Part shown: one piece after another, positions 17,413 through 25,884 of the stretch
Numbering within the stretch: the stretch's first letter is position 1
How the letters are laid out: each line of letters opens with the position of its first letter
DNA from: Shimia sp965227725
Lineage (GTDB): Bacteria; Pseudomonadota; Alphaproteobacteria; Rhodobacterales; Rhodobacteraceae
Assembly (NCBI RefSeq): GCF_965227725.1
Contig: NZ_CBDDGH010000001.1
Span: forward strand, 682,001 to 746,000
Direction: 5' to 3'
Length of the DNA stretch: 64,000 nucleotides
Program-made: the position numbers and the translations under genes
The notes under the pieces: model-generated
The model's database searches: none
What the model saw: only the letters and a program-made list of their open reading frames with translations
What the model was told of the DNA's origin: nothing

Positions 17413-18176
17413 GACTTGTCACCGTCAGCAAAATGTCGGTGAAACGCGGGTCGCATCAGGCGCTGAGCAACGTGGATCTGGCCATCGACAAAGGTGAGAT
17501 TGTCACCATTGTTGGCCCTAATGGCAGTGGCAAATCCACTTTGCTGCGCTGCATTATTGGGGCGCTCAAACCCGATCAGGGCACCATTCTGCGTGCCGCG
17601 GGCATGCGCATCGGTTATGTGCCGCAGCGGTTGGCGATTGATGCCACCATGCCTTTGACCGCCGCCCGTTTTCTGTCGCTTCCCACCAAACGCAGCAAGG
17701 CGCAGGTGGAGGAAGCATTGGCGCAGGTTGGCGCGGAAGGCCTGCAAAACCGGCCCATGGCGGGGCTTTCGGGCGGGCAATTCCAGCGCGTTCTGCTGGC
17801 GCGGGCTTTGATGGATAAGCCCGACCTGCTGATCTTGGATGAGCCGACAACGGGCCTTGATCAGCCCGGCTCTGCAGATCTTTACACCCAGATTGAGCAG
17901 GTGCGGCGCAGCACCGGGGCCGCTGTACTGATGGTCAGCCACGAGCTGCATGTGGTGATGAGCGCCTCAGACCGTGTGGTCTGCCTCAATGGGCATGTGT
18001 GCTGCCATGGCACGCCGGAAATTGTCGCCTCTGCCCCGGAATATCGGGCACTGTTTGGCACCGGCACCCATGGTGCGCTGGCGCTTTACCGGCATGAGCA
18101 TGATCACCACCATCATCACGACCATGACCACAGTCATGACGCTGACCACGCCCACCACGATCACGGATCTCACTGA
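17409..18176 (+). CDS. znuC: Zinc ABC transporter ATP-binding protein ZnuC
   Basis: The 255-residue ATPase drives zinc import with ZnuA and ZnuB. Walker A is GPNGSGKST, the signature is LSGGQFQRVLLARAL, Walker B is LLILDEPTTGLDQ and the switch histidine is in VSHELHVV. The last 25 residues form a histidine- and aspartate-rich tail (HEHDHHHHHDHDHSH), which may buffer zinc. The gene overlaps zur at its start and ends one base before the znuB ATG, so translation is coupled. Confidence 0.94.
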   Translation: MRLVTVSKMSVKRGSHQALSNVDLAIDKGEIVTIVGPNGSGKSTLLRCIIGALKPDQGTILRAAGMRIGYVPQRLAIDATMPLTAARFLSLPTKRSKAQVEEALAQVGAEGLQNRPMAGLSGGQFQRVLLARALMDKPDLLILDEPTTGLDQPGSADLYTQIEQVRRSTGAAVLMVSHELHVVMSASDRVVCLNGHVCCHGTPEIVASAPEYRALFGTGTHGALALYRHEHDHHHHHDHDHSHDADHAHHDHGSH

Positions 18177-18177
18177 T

Positions 18178-18978
18178 ATGTTTGACGACTTTCTCGTTCG
18201 CGCGCTTTTCGCCGGCGTTGGCGTTGCGCTTGCGGCAGCCCCTCTCGGCTGCTTTGTGGTCTGGCGACGGATGGCTTATTTCGGCGATGCAACGGCCCAT
18301 GCGGCGATCCTTGGCGTGGCGCTGTCTTTGGCGCTCGGGGTCTCGATCTTTGCAGGCGCGATGGCGATTGCACTGGCCATGGCATTGACGGTCTCCAACC
18401 TCTCGGAAAAAGGCTTTGGCGTCGACACGCTACTTGGGGTGTTGGCGCATTCGGCATTGGCGTTCGGGCTGGTGGCGGTATCCTTCCTGCAAGGGGTGCG
18501 GCTGGACCTGATGTCTTACCTGTTTGGCGACATTCTGGCGGTGAGCAAAACCGATCTGATCGTGATCTGGGGCGGCGCGGCGCTGGTCGTCGGGCTGATG
18601 GCCTGGCGTTGGCAGGCGCTGCTGACCGCCACGCTGAACCGAGATCTCGCCTACGCCAACGGATTAAATCCACAGCGTGAACAACAGCTTATGACATTTG
18701 CGCTGGCCATTGTGGTGGCGGTGGCAATTAAGGTGGTTGGGGCTTTGCTGATTGTGGCGATGCTGATCATTCCGGCGGCAGGGGCACGGGCGGTGGCACG
18801 CTCGCCAGAAGTCATGGCCTTTGGGGCAGCGGGCATCGGTGCGACGGCTGCGGTGGGCGGATTGGGACTGTCTTATCAGATGGATACGCCTGCCGGACCG
18901 TCGGTGGTTTGCGTCGCCGCCACACTGTTTATGGTGATGACCGTGCTTGGCCGCCTGCTGCGCCCAGCGCAGAATTAA
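18178..18978 (+). CDS. znuB: Zinc ABC transporter permease ZnuB
   Basis: The 266-residue inner-membrane permease belongs to the ABC-3 family, with about eight hydrophobic segments, the WRRMAYFGDATAHAAILGVA motif near the N-terminus and VVGALLIVAMLIIPAAGA toward the C-terminus, both typical of ZnuB/MntB. It forms the zinc channel with ZnuC. The ATG at 18178 lies one base after the znuC stop; the open frame upstream belongs to the znuC shadow. It is the last gene of zur-znuC-znuB. Confidence 0.94.
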   Translation: MFDDFLVRALFAGVGVALAAAPLGCFVVWRRMAYFGDATAHAAILGVALSLALGVSIFAGAMAIALAMALTVSNLSEKGFGVDTLLGVLAHSALAFGLVAVSFLQGVRLDLMSYLFGDILAVSKTDLIVIWGGAALVVGLMAWRWQALLTATLNRDLAYANGLNPQREQQLMTFALAIVVAVAIKVVGALLIVAMLIIPAAGARAVARSPEVMAFGAAGIGATAAVGGLGLSYQMDTPAGPSVVCVAATLFMVMTVLGRLLRPAQN

Positions 18979-19075
18979 CCAATTTTCACGGACGTCTGTA
19001 TCGCGTCGGTATTGCGGCTGTATCGCGGAGGTGTGCATCTCGGTCTCACCATCCGCGTTAACACTTATGGCAGGC

Positions 19076-20317
19076 TCAGGTGAGCGCCGCCTGCACCAGT
19101 GCCTTGAGCTGCGCGCGCGTTGGGTAACTGCTGGACGGGGAGAGCTGGGTGAAGAAGACCACCGACAGCGACTCCATCGGGTCGGTCCAGAAGAAGGTTG
19201 AGGCCATCCCACCCCAGCTGAAATCGCCAAAACTGCCGGGACAGCGGGCGCGGGCAGGATCAAGCACCACAGCGCCGCCAAGACCAAAGCCCATGCCTTC
19301 CATCGGCTGTTCAGCAAAACTTTGCGGCCCCATGGCGGCGATCTCGTCGGGGAGATGGTTATCCATCATGAAGGGAACTGTGCGTGGCGCAAGCAAGCGC
19401 GTCTCGCCCAGCGCGCCACCGCAGCGGAGCATTTCGACAAAGCGCAGATAATCATCCATGGTGCCCACAAGCCCGCCGCCGCCGGAAAATGTCTCTGCTT
19501 TCAGGAAAGGAGACCGCTCTGCGTTGTCCACTTCGCGCAGCGTGTTGGCACCGACCTTTGCCGCGTTGAGCGCCATCGCGTCCCCCTCAAGCGGGGTGTA
19601 AAGATCGGCAAAGCGCGACTCCGTTCCCGGCACAACTGAAAAGCCGGTTTCGGTCATGCCCAGCGGATCCAGAATTTCATCGCGGAAAAAACGCTCCAGC
19701 GATTTGCCGGAGACCACCTCGATCACGCGGCCCAGAATGTCGATGCCCACAGAATATTCCCAACGCTGCCCCGGCGCGAAGGCGAGCGGCAGGGCGGCGA
19801 CTTTGTTCACAACATCTTCGAGTTTGCCTTGGGTGGGTTTGAAGAGCAGATCTTCGGCATCCATCGCTTCAGCAACAAGACCCGGATTGAACGGATAGGT
19901 CAGGCCGCTGGTGTGGACGGCAAGCTGGTGCAGGGTTGGGCTGGCGCAGGGTTCCACCTGATCCAGCGAAGTCGCGCCGGGGATCAGGGCATGGCTGTTG
20001 GCAAAGCCGGGGATAAACTCAGAGACCGGCGCGTCCAGATGCACAAGGCCGCGCTCCACAAGCATCATCAGAGCCACCGTGGTGATCGGTTTGGTCATGG
20101 AATAGATGCGGGCAACGGTGTCGCGTTCGAACGGCAGGTTGCGCGACAGGCTGCGCAGGCCGGTGGCGTGATCAAACACCACATCGCCTTCTTTGGCGAT
20201 CAGCAGAGCACAACCGGCATATTTGCGATCGGCAACAAGCTGATCCATCCAGCCGGAGAGCACCTCCAAGCGACCAACATCAAACCCTCTGTCTTGGGGT
20301 AACGCTGTGCCGATCAT
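19076..20317 (-). CDS. Beta-lactamase-fold serine hydrolase (class C/esterase type)
   Basis: The 413-residue protein has the SxxK motif in YSMTKPITTV, a second conserved Tyr in WEYSVGIDILGRVIE, the HTSGLTYPF segment and the C-terminal FSWGGMAST motif of penicillin-binding-protein-like esterases (PF00144). There is no clear signal peptide, which favours a cytoplasmic esterase or carboxypeptidase-like hydrolase such as EstB over a true beta-lactamase. The ATG at 20317 was chosen because GAGGAGC lies seven bases upstream; an earlier in-frame ATG (20338) has no such site. Substrate unknown. Confidence 0.87.
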   Translation of the reverse strand: MIGTALPQDRGFDVGRLEVLSGWMDQLVADRKYAGCALLIAKEGDVVFDHATGLRSLSRNLPFERDTVARIYSMTKPITTVALMMLVERGLVHLDAPVSEFIPGFANSHALIPGATSLDQVEPCASPTLHQLAVHTSGLTYPFNPGLVAEAMDAEDLLFKPTQGKLEDVVNKVAALPLAFAPGQRWEYSVGIDILGRVIEVVSGKSLERFFRDEILDPLGMTETGFSVVPGTESRFADLYTPLEGDAMALNAAKVGANTLREVDNAERSPFLKAETFSGGGGLVGTMDDYLRFVEMLRCGGALGETRLLAPRTVPFMMDNHLPDEIAAMGPQSFAEQPMEGMGFGLGGAVVLDPARARCPGSFGDFSWGGMASTFFWTDPMESLSVVFFTQLSPSSSYPTRAQLKALVQAALT

Positions 20318-20520
20318 GGTGCTGCTCCTCATTGTCATGCCTCACACTGCCTCTATGCCATCAAAATGAGCAAGGCCAGAAAAGCGTTCCAGTTTTTGAA
20401 AGGTGACGCAAAGCCACGCTCTGTTAAGCCTGATCGGCTTTGATGCGCCTTGGGAATCACAGCATAGTGGCCCCACGGATGACCATCCGGGCTGTAGAAT
20501 ACGCCGCTCAGGGAGAGAGC

Positions 20521-23502
20521 ATGACCAAGACGACACAGTGGATCAGACGCGGCCTTGCTGTGTTGGCCACATTTTGCGCGGTGCAGTTTGCCGCTGCGCA
20601 GACGAGCTCACAGACTGCGGACACGGCGGACGGCAAGACCGCGCAGGCGGTTTATATCTATGGCAACAGTCTGGTGCACCACCTGACCGACAGCGATGAA
20701 ACCACCGCGCCGCATTGGATGGCGGTGTTTGCCAAAGCCGCGGGGACCGACCTGCGACTGGATGGCCAATGGGGCTTTTTGCGCGATTTTGCCCAAAGCG
20801 GCCGGCCCTCCGCCAATTGGCGATTTGAAGAGGTGCAACGCGGCTGGACGCGCGCTTATCGCAACTTTGCCGATGTGGGCTGGGACAGTGTGCTGATCAC
20901 GCCTGCAAACTTCATTCAATATCGCGCACCTGAGCAGCCTTATGAGGGCGACAATCCGGACAATTACTCCCCGGTCACAGCGACGCTGGACGTGATCGAC
21001 AATCTGCAGGAACGGCTTGGTGACGCAGAGCCGGTGCGCTACGCGATCTATGAAGGCTGGGCCTATATGGGCAATCAGGTGCGCCGCTTCCCGCCAAATG
21101 CGCGCCAGCTGCGCAAATATCAGCGGTTCAACACCGGAGACTATCATGCGTGGTTTGAAAACTATGTGGATCAGCTGCGTGCAGCGCGGCCTGAGGTGCA
21201 GATTGACCTGATCCCCGTGGCCAGCGTGATGGCGCAATTGCTGGATGGGGGCGTATTGGAAGGCATGCCGTCTGAGGCGCTCTACTCCGATGATGCGCCC
21301 CATGGCACCGCAACCACATACCTGCTGGCGGGCGCGATCACATATGTCTGGCTGTTTGAATCCGAACTGCCGCTGGCGGTTGTGTTGCCGGACACGATCC
21401 ATCCGGATGTGCGCACCTATTGGGAGGCCGTGCGTGACGAAATTCACCGTCTGGTGCTGCGCCCGATTGAGGCGGCCAACAAAGGCGCGGCGCTGGAGCA
21501 AAGCGGGTTTTCCGACGCAGCGGACAGCCCTTCGGAATTGGAAGGACTCGGGCTGGCCGATCCGGCGCTGTCCATGGGGCTGAGCGAGGTCAGCGATTGG
21601 GCGACGCAGCATCCGTTTCTCAACCGCATGAAGACCGCGCGCCCCTGGGTTGGCCATGTGGACGGGCGCTGGGGGGCCCTGAGTTTTGAGGACCTGCAGG
21701 ATCGCGGATTGGTCGATGAGGACGGCTGGATCTGGGGATTGCCTGAAGAGATCGAGGCGATTGAAACGGTGCTGTTCACCGATCAGCCGGAGGAGTCCTC
21801 AGGGCTCGCCGGGCGCTACCGCGTCACCTGGCAGGGCAGTGGCGCAATCGAGCTCACCGGGCGTGCGCGTGTGGTGCGGGAAGCTCCGGGAGAGATCTGG
21901 TTTGACTACACGCCCGGCGATGGGCTGGTGGGGATCAAGATCCGCAACCCGGATCCGGAGCTGTCCGGCGACTATGTGCGCGACATCACAGTCCTGTCGA
22001 TGGCACATATCCCGCTTTGGAACGCGGGTGTGATTTTCAATCCGGATTGGCTGAACGTGGTGGATGATCTGCGCCAGGTCCGGTTCATGGATTGGATGCA
22101 GACCAATGGCTCTACGCAATCGCGCTGGGAAGGACGCCCGTTGCCCAGCGATTTCACCTATGCCTGGCGCGGTGTGCCGGTTGAGGTGATGGTTGCGCTG
22201 GCCAATCAGATCGGTGCGGACCCTTGGTTCAACATGCCCCACCTTGCGGAGGCCGACTATATGACGCGCTTTGCCACCTATGTGCGCGACCATCTGGACC
22301 CGGAGTTGGTGGCCCATGTGGAATACTCCAACGAGCTTTGGAACTGGGGCTTTGAGCAGGCGCAATGGGTGTTGCGCGAAGGCGAGGCACGCTGGGGCAA
22401 AGGCAGCGATGTGCAGATGCAGTTTGCCGGGATGAAGGCCGCCGAGATGGCGCAGATCTGGGGCGATGTCTTTGGCGACGCCGCAGAGGCGCGGCTGAGC
22501 CGGGTGATCGCGGTGCATACCGGCTGGCCCAGCTATGAGGACGGATTGCTGGAGGCCCCGCTGTGGCAGGCGGAGGGCAAGCCTGCTCCGGTGAGCCTGT
22601 TTGAGGCCTATGCTGTGACCGGATATTTTGGCGTTTCGCTTGGCGTTGAAGAGGGCGCGGAAACCGTGCGTGGCTGGCTTGAAGAGGCGCGCGCGACAGC
22701 GGAGGCAGCGGGCAGTGCGGAAGGCCTGCAACGGGTTGCATTGCGTGAGTTTGTGGCGGAGCGGCGTCATGACGACCTATTCGCCAAAGCTGCAGAGGCG
22801 CTGCGATCAGGCGATCTGCGCCGGATGACGCAAGAGTATCTGCCTTATCACGCAGAGCGCGCGCGCGAAGCCGGGCTGGATTTCCTGATGTATGAAGGCG
22901 GCAGCCATGTTGTGGGCGTTGGTGTTGAGGCCAATGACGAAGCGCTCACGGATTTCTTCACCGCCTTCAGCACAAGCGAAGAGCTGGCGGAGATCTATGA
23001 TGAGATGCTGGTGGTCTGGCGGCGGCTGGGCGGACGTGGCTTTAACGCCTACAGCGACGTGGGTCGGCCCAGCAAATGGGGCAGTTGGGGGCATCTGCGG
23101 CATCTGTGGGACAAGACCCCGCGCCAAGACCGGCTGACCGCCTACAACATCGACGGGCCGCATTGGGCCGAAACCCGCGACAGGGATGCGTTTTTGCACG
23201 GCGGGATTTACCTGGGCAGCGACGGGCGGGACCGGCTGGAAGGCACCGGCAAGCGCGATGTGCTGCTGGGCGGGGATGGCAACGATATTCTGGTCGCCCG
23301 CGGGCGGGGCGATTTGCTTCATGGTGGTGCCGGTCTGGACCGTGTGCTGCTGCCGGGCACCCGTGCAGACTACAGCTGGGAACGTGACGGCGCGCGGGTG
23401 CGTGTCCGCGCGGAAGGGCGGGACTATCTTCTGACCGAGATCGAGGCGGTGGCCTTTGAGGATGCACCGGCATTGGTGCTGCCGCTGTCGGGCTTTCTGT
23501 AG
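20521..23502 (+). CDS. Secreted SGNH / glycosidase-like / RTX multidomain protein
   Basis: The 993-residue protein starts with a Sec signal peptide (cleavage near QFAAAQ). Residues about 45-330 look like an SGNH hydrolase: IYGNSLVHHL carries the nucleophile Ser50 and SDDAPHG the Asp258-His261 dyad. A middle region of about 470-900 contains VEYSNELWNW, whose Glu605 sits where clan-A glycosidases have their acid/base (NE motif). Near residues 895-950 are RTX-type nonapeptides (LLGGDGNDIL, LLHGGAGLD). It may bind or trim a polysaccharide, fitting the neighbouring export locus. Having both a Sec signal and RTX repeats is unusual, since RTX proteins normally leave by type I secretion. GGGAGAG precedes the ATG. 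Confidence 0.7.
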   Translation: MTKTTQWIRRGLAVLATFCAVQFAAAQTSSQTADTADGKTAQAVYIYGNSLVHHLTDSDETTAPHWMAVFAKAAGTDLRLDGQWGFLRDFAQSGRPSANWRFEEVQRGWTRAYRNFADVGWDSVLITPANFIQYRAPEQPYEGDNPDNYSPVTATLDVIDNLQERLGDAEPVRYAIYEGWAYMGNQVRRFPPNARQLRKYQRFNTGDYHAWFENYVDQLRAARPEVQIDLIPVASVMAQLLDGGVLEGMPSEALYSDDAPHGTATTYLLAGAITYVWLFESELPLAVVLPDTIHPDVRTYWEAVRDEIHRLVLRPIEAANKGAALEQSGFSDAADSPSELEGLGLADPALSMGLSEVSDWATQHPFLNRMKTARPWVGHVDGRWGALSFEDLQDRGLVDEDGWIWGLPEEIEAIETVLFTDQPEESSGLAGRYRVTWQGSGAIELTGRARVVREAPGEIWFDYTPGDGLVGIKIRNPDPELSGDYVRDITVLSMAHIPLWNAGVIFNPDWLNVVDDLRQVRFMDWMQTNGSTQSRWEGRPLPSDFTYAWRGVPVEVMVALANQIGADPWFNMPHLAEADYMTRFATYVRDHLDPELVAHVEYSNELWNWGFEQAQWVLREGEARWGKGSDVQMQFAGMKAAEMAQIWGDVFGDAAEARLSRVIAVHTGWPSYEDGLLEAPLWQAEGKPAPVSLFEAYAVTGYFGVSLGVEEGAETVRGWLEEARATAEAAGSAEGLQRVALREFVAERRHDDLFAKAAEALRSGDLRRMTQEYLPYHAERAREAGLDFLMYEGGSHVVGVGVEANDEALTDFFTAFSTSEELAEIYDEMLVVWRRLGGRGFNAYSDVGRPSKWGSWGHLRHLWDKTPRQDRLTAYNIDGPHWAETRDRDAFLHGGIYLGSDGRDRLEGTGKRDVLLGGDGNDILVARGRGDLLHGGAGLDRVLLPGTRADYSWERDGARVRVRAEGRDYLLTEIEAVAFEDAPALVLPLSGFL

Positions 23503-23607
23503 AGGGCAATTGAGACACAGGGTTGATAATGCAGGCAGATCCCCCTGCCCGTGTGTGATTGGCTCTGCTAGGGTCGCCGCGATTGATCAGAAGAAGGCAT
23601 CCGCGCG

Positions 23608-24432
23608 GTGTTGAGCATCCTCATTCCAGCGAGCAATGAAGCGGCCCATATCGGGACCTGCCTTGAGGCTGTGCTGGCATCAGAGGGACTGGCATGCGCG
23701 CAGATTGTGGTGGCTGCCAATGGGTGCAGCGACAGCACAGTGGCCATTTCCAAAGGCTTTGCGGAGCGCGCTGCGCAGAAGGGCTGGGATCTGGTTGTTC
23801 TGAACCTGCCTGCCGTCGGTAAGATTGGTGCATTGAATGCGGCGGATGCGGCGGCGGCTTACGAGATGCGTGCCTATCTGGATGCGGATGTGATCGTCGA
23901 TGCGGCATTGTTTGGCGAACTGGCGGATGTACTGGCGACCGAGGCGCCACGTTATGCCAGCGGGCAATTGCGCCTGAGCAAGGCCGCGACCTGGGCGACA
24001 CGGGCCTATGCGCGCACCTATGCCAAAATGCCTTTCATTACCGAAGGCGTGCCCGGTGCAGGGCTGTTTGCGGTGAATGCCGCAGGGCGCGCGCGCTGGG
24101 GAGATTTTCCTGACATTATCTCTGATGACACCTTTGTGCGGCTGTCTTTTGCCTCCGAAGAACGAGTGGGCGTGTCAGCCGGATACGATTGGCCGCTGGT
24201 GGAAGGCTTTGGCTCGCTGGTTCGGGTGCGGCGGCGGCAGAATGCCGGTGTGGGTGAGGTTTTTGCGCGTTTTCCAGAGCTGGCGAAGAACGACAACAAG
24301 CTGCCGGTACGTGCGGGGCAAATGCTGGGCATGGCGCTGCGTGACCCGATTGGGTTTGGTGTCTATGCGGCGGTGGCCCTGGTTGTGAAATTCACACCGC
24401 AGAAAGCGCAGGGCTGGGAGCGCGGGCGATGA
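23608..24432 (+). CDS. Glycosyltransferase family 2 (polysaccharide locus)
   Basis: The 274-residue GT-A protein opens with LSILIPASNEAAHIGTCLEA, has a nucleotide-binding VVAANGCSDSTV and a DxD site in YLDADVIVD. A C-terminal hydrophobic stretch (FGVYAAVALVVKF) may attach it to the membrane. The likely role is adding one sugar to the lipid-linked repeat unit on the cytoplasmic face. The start is taken as GTG at 23608, with AGAAGG 12 bases upstream; the TTG next to it is an alternative. It overlaps the flippase gene by four bases, so the two are coupled. Confidence 0.85.
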   Translation: MLSILIPASNEAAHIGTCLEAVLASEGLACAQIVVAANGCSDSTVAISKGFAERAAQKGWDLVVLNLPAVGKIGALNAADAAAAYEMRAYLDADVIVDAALFGELADVLATEAPRYASGQLRLSKAATWATRAYARTYAKMPFITEGVPGAGLFAVNAAGRARWGDFPDIISDDTFVRLSFASEERVGVSAGYDWPLVEGFGSLVRVRRRQNAGVGEVFARFPELAKNDNKLPVRAGQMLGMALRDPIGFGVYAAVALVVKFTPQKAQGWERGR

Positions 24433-25796
24433 GCCGCCTGCAGCAGATCACGAAAGGTCAATCGCTGGCCGCACGCGCGTTGCGCAGCGGCGGGCTGACC
24501 ATTTTGGGTTATGGCGGCAGTCAGGCGCTCAGATTGGCCTCCAACCTGATTTTGACGCGGCTTCTGTTCCCCGAAGCCTTTGGCCTGATGAGCCTTGTCT
24601 GGGTGTTCATGCAGGGGCTGAACAACCTCAGCGATATGGGCGTGAGCCAGTCGATCCTGCAATCCAAGCGGGGCGAGGATCCGGCGTTTCTCAACACGGC
24701 CTGGACCATTCAGGTGTTGCGGGGCGCGGTACTGATGGTCATGACCTGGGCCTTAGCAGCACCGGCGGCGGCGTTTTATGACGCACCGGAGCTGGCGCAG
24801 ATCCTGCCCGTGGTCGGGGTCACCCTGCTGATTTCCGGACTGTTTCCCACCAAGAAAGACAGCGCCAACCGCAATCTGGTTCTGGGCCGCCTCACCGCGA
24901 TTGACCTGGGCGCGCAGGTGATTGGATTGGTGGTGGGTGTGCTGGTGGCCTGGGCCACAGGATCCGTCTGGGCATTGGTGGCCAGCGCGGTGACCACGCT
25001 GATCATCCAGCTGATCTCCTACCACCTGCTGCTGCCCGGAGCGGGAAATCACGTCCGCTGGGAGCGCCCGGCGGCAAGGGAGCTGATCCACTTTGGCAAA
25101 TGGATCTTTCTTTCTACGGCGGCCGGGTTCCTGCTGAGTCAGGGGGACAAAATTGTTCTGGGGAAATTCCTGAGCCTGAGTGCGCTTGGCATCTACAACA
25201 TCGGCTATTTCCTCGCCTCCTTCCCATGGCTGTTGGGCGGGATGCTGGCGGGGCGATTGCTGATCCCGATTTACCGCGAAAAGCCTCCGCATGAGAGCGC
25301 GGAGAACCGCGCGCATTTGCACAAGATGCGGCTGTTGCTGAGCGGCGGATTGTTTGCGCTGCTGACAAGTTTCGCGCTGATTGGGCCGTGGCTTGTCGAG
25401 ACGCTTTATGACCCACGCTATGCACTGGCCGGTGGGGTTGTGGTGTTGCTCGCGCTGATGCAGATCCCTCAAATGATCGCGCTGACCTATGACAATGCGG
25501 CGCTGGCGGCCGGTGACAGCCGAGGATTTTTCCTGCTTGCTGCGACACGCGCCGGATTGGTGATGACGGGGCTCATCGTGGGAGGGACGCAGTACGGCCT
25601 GACGGGAGCGCTGATCGGGCAAGGCTTGGCGATGCTGCTGGCCTATCCGGTTGTCATCTGGCTGGCGCGCAAACACGCAGCGTGGGACGCGCGCCACGAC
25701 GCTTTGTTCTGGGCAGTGGGCGTTGGGGTCGGTGCATTGGTATGGGTCTTGCATCAAAAGACCATTTTCGCACTTTCTGCCCTCAATTTGCCCTGA
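24429..25796 (+). CDS. Polysaccharide flippase of the Wzx/MATE-like type
   Basis: The 455-residue integral membrane protein has about 12 hydrophobic segments and the N-terminal RSGGLTILGYGGSQALRLAS and LTRLLFPEAFGLMSLV signature of lipopolysaccharide flippases (Polysacc_synt family). It would move the undecaprenyl-linked repeat unit across the inner membrane for a Wzy-dependent pathway, consistent with the Wzy-like and Wzz-like proteins downstream. It is coupled to the preceding glycosyltransferase by an ATGA overlap. Confidence 0.9.
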   Translation: MSRLQQITKGQSLAARALRSGGLTILGYGGSQALRLASNLILTRLLFPEAFGLMSLVWVFMQGLNNLSDMGVSQSILQSKRGEDPAFLNTAWTIQVLRGAVLMVMTWALAAPAAAFYDAPELAQILPVVGVTLLISGLFPTKKDSANRNLVLGRLTAIDLGAQVIGLVVGVLVAWATGSVWALVASAVTTLIIQLISYHLLLPGAGNHVRWERPAARELIHFGKWIFLSTAAGFLLSQGDKIVLGKFLSLSALGIYNIGYFLASFPWLLGGMLAGRLLIPIYREKPPHESAENRAHLHKMRLLLSGGLFALLTSFALIGPWLVETLYDPRYALAGGVVVLLALMQIPQMIALTYDNAALAAGDSRGFFLLAATRAGLVMTGLIVGGTQYGLTGALIGQGLAMLLAYPVVIWLARKHAAWDARHDALFWAVGVGVGALVWVLHQKTIFALSALNLP

Positions 25797-25884
25797 TTTG
25801 ACCTTTCTGAAGTATGGTTGTGATTTTACTTTTAAGCGAAATGAAAGAGCTTTTTTGTAAAGGAAAGGCTGATCTCACGCGCGT

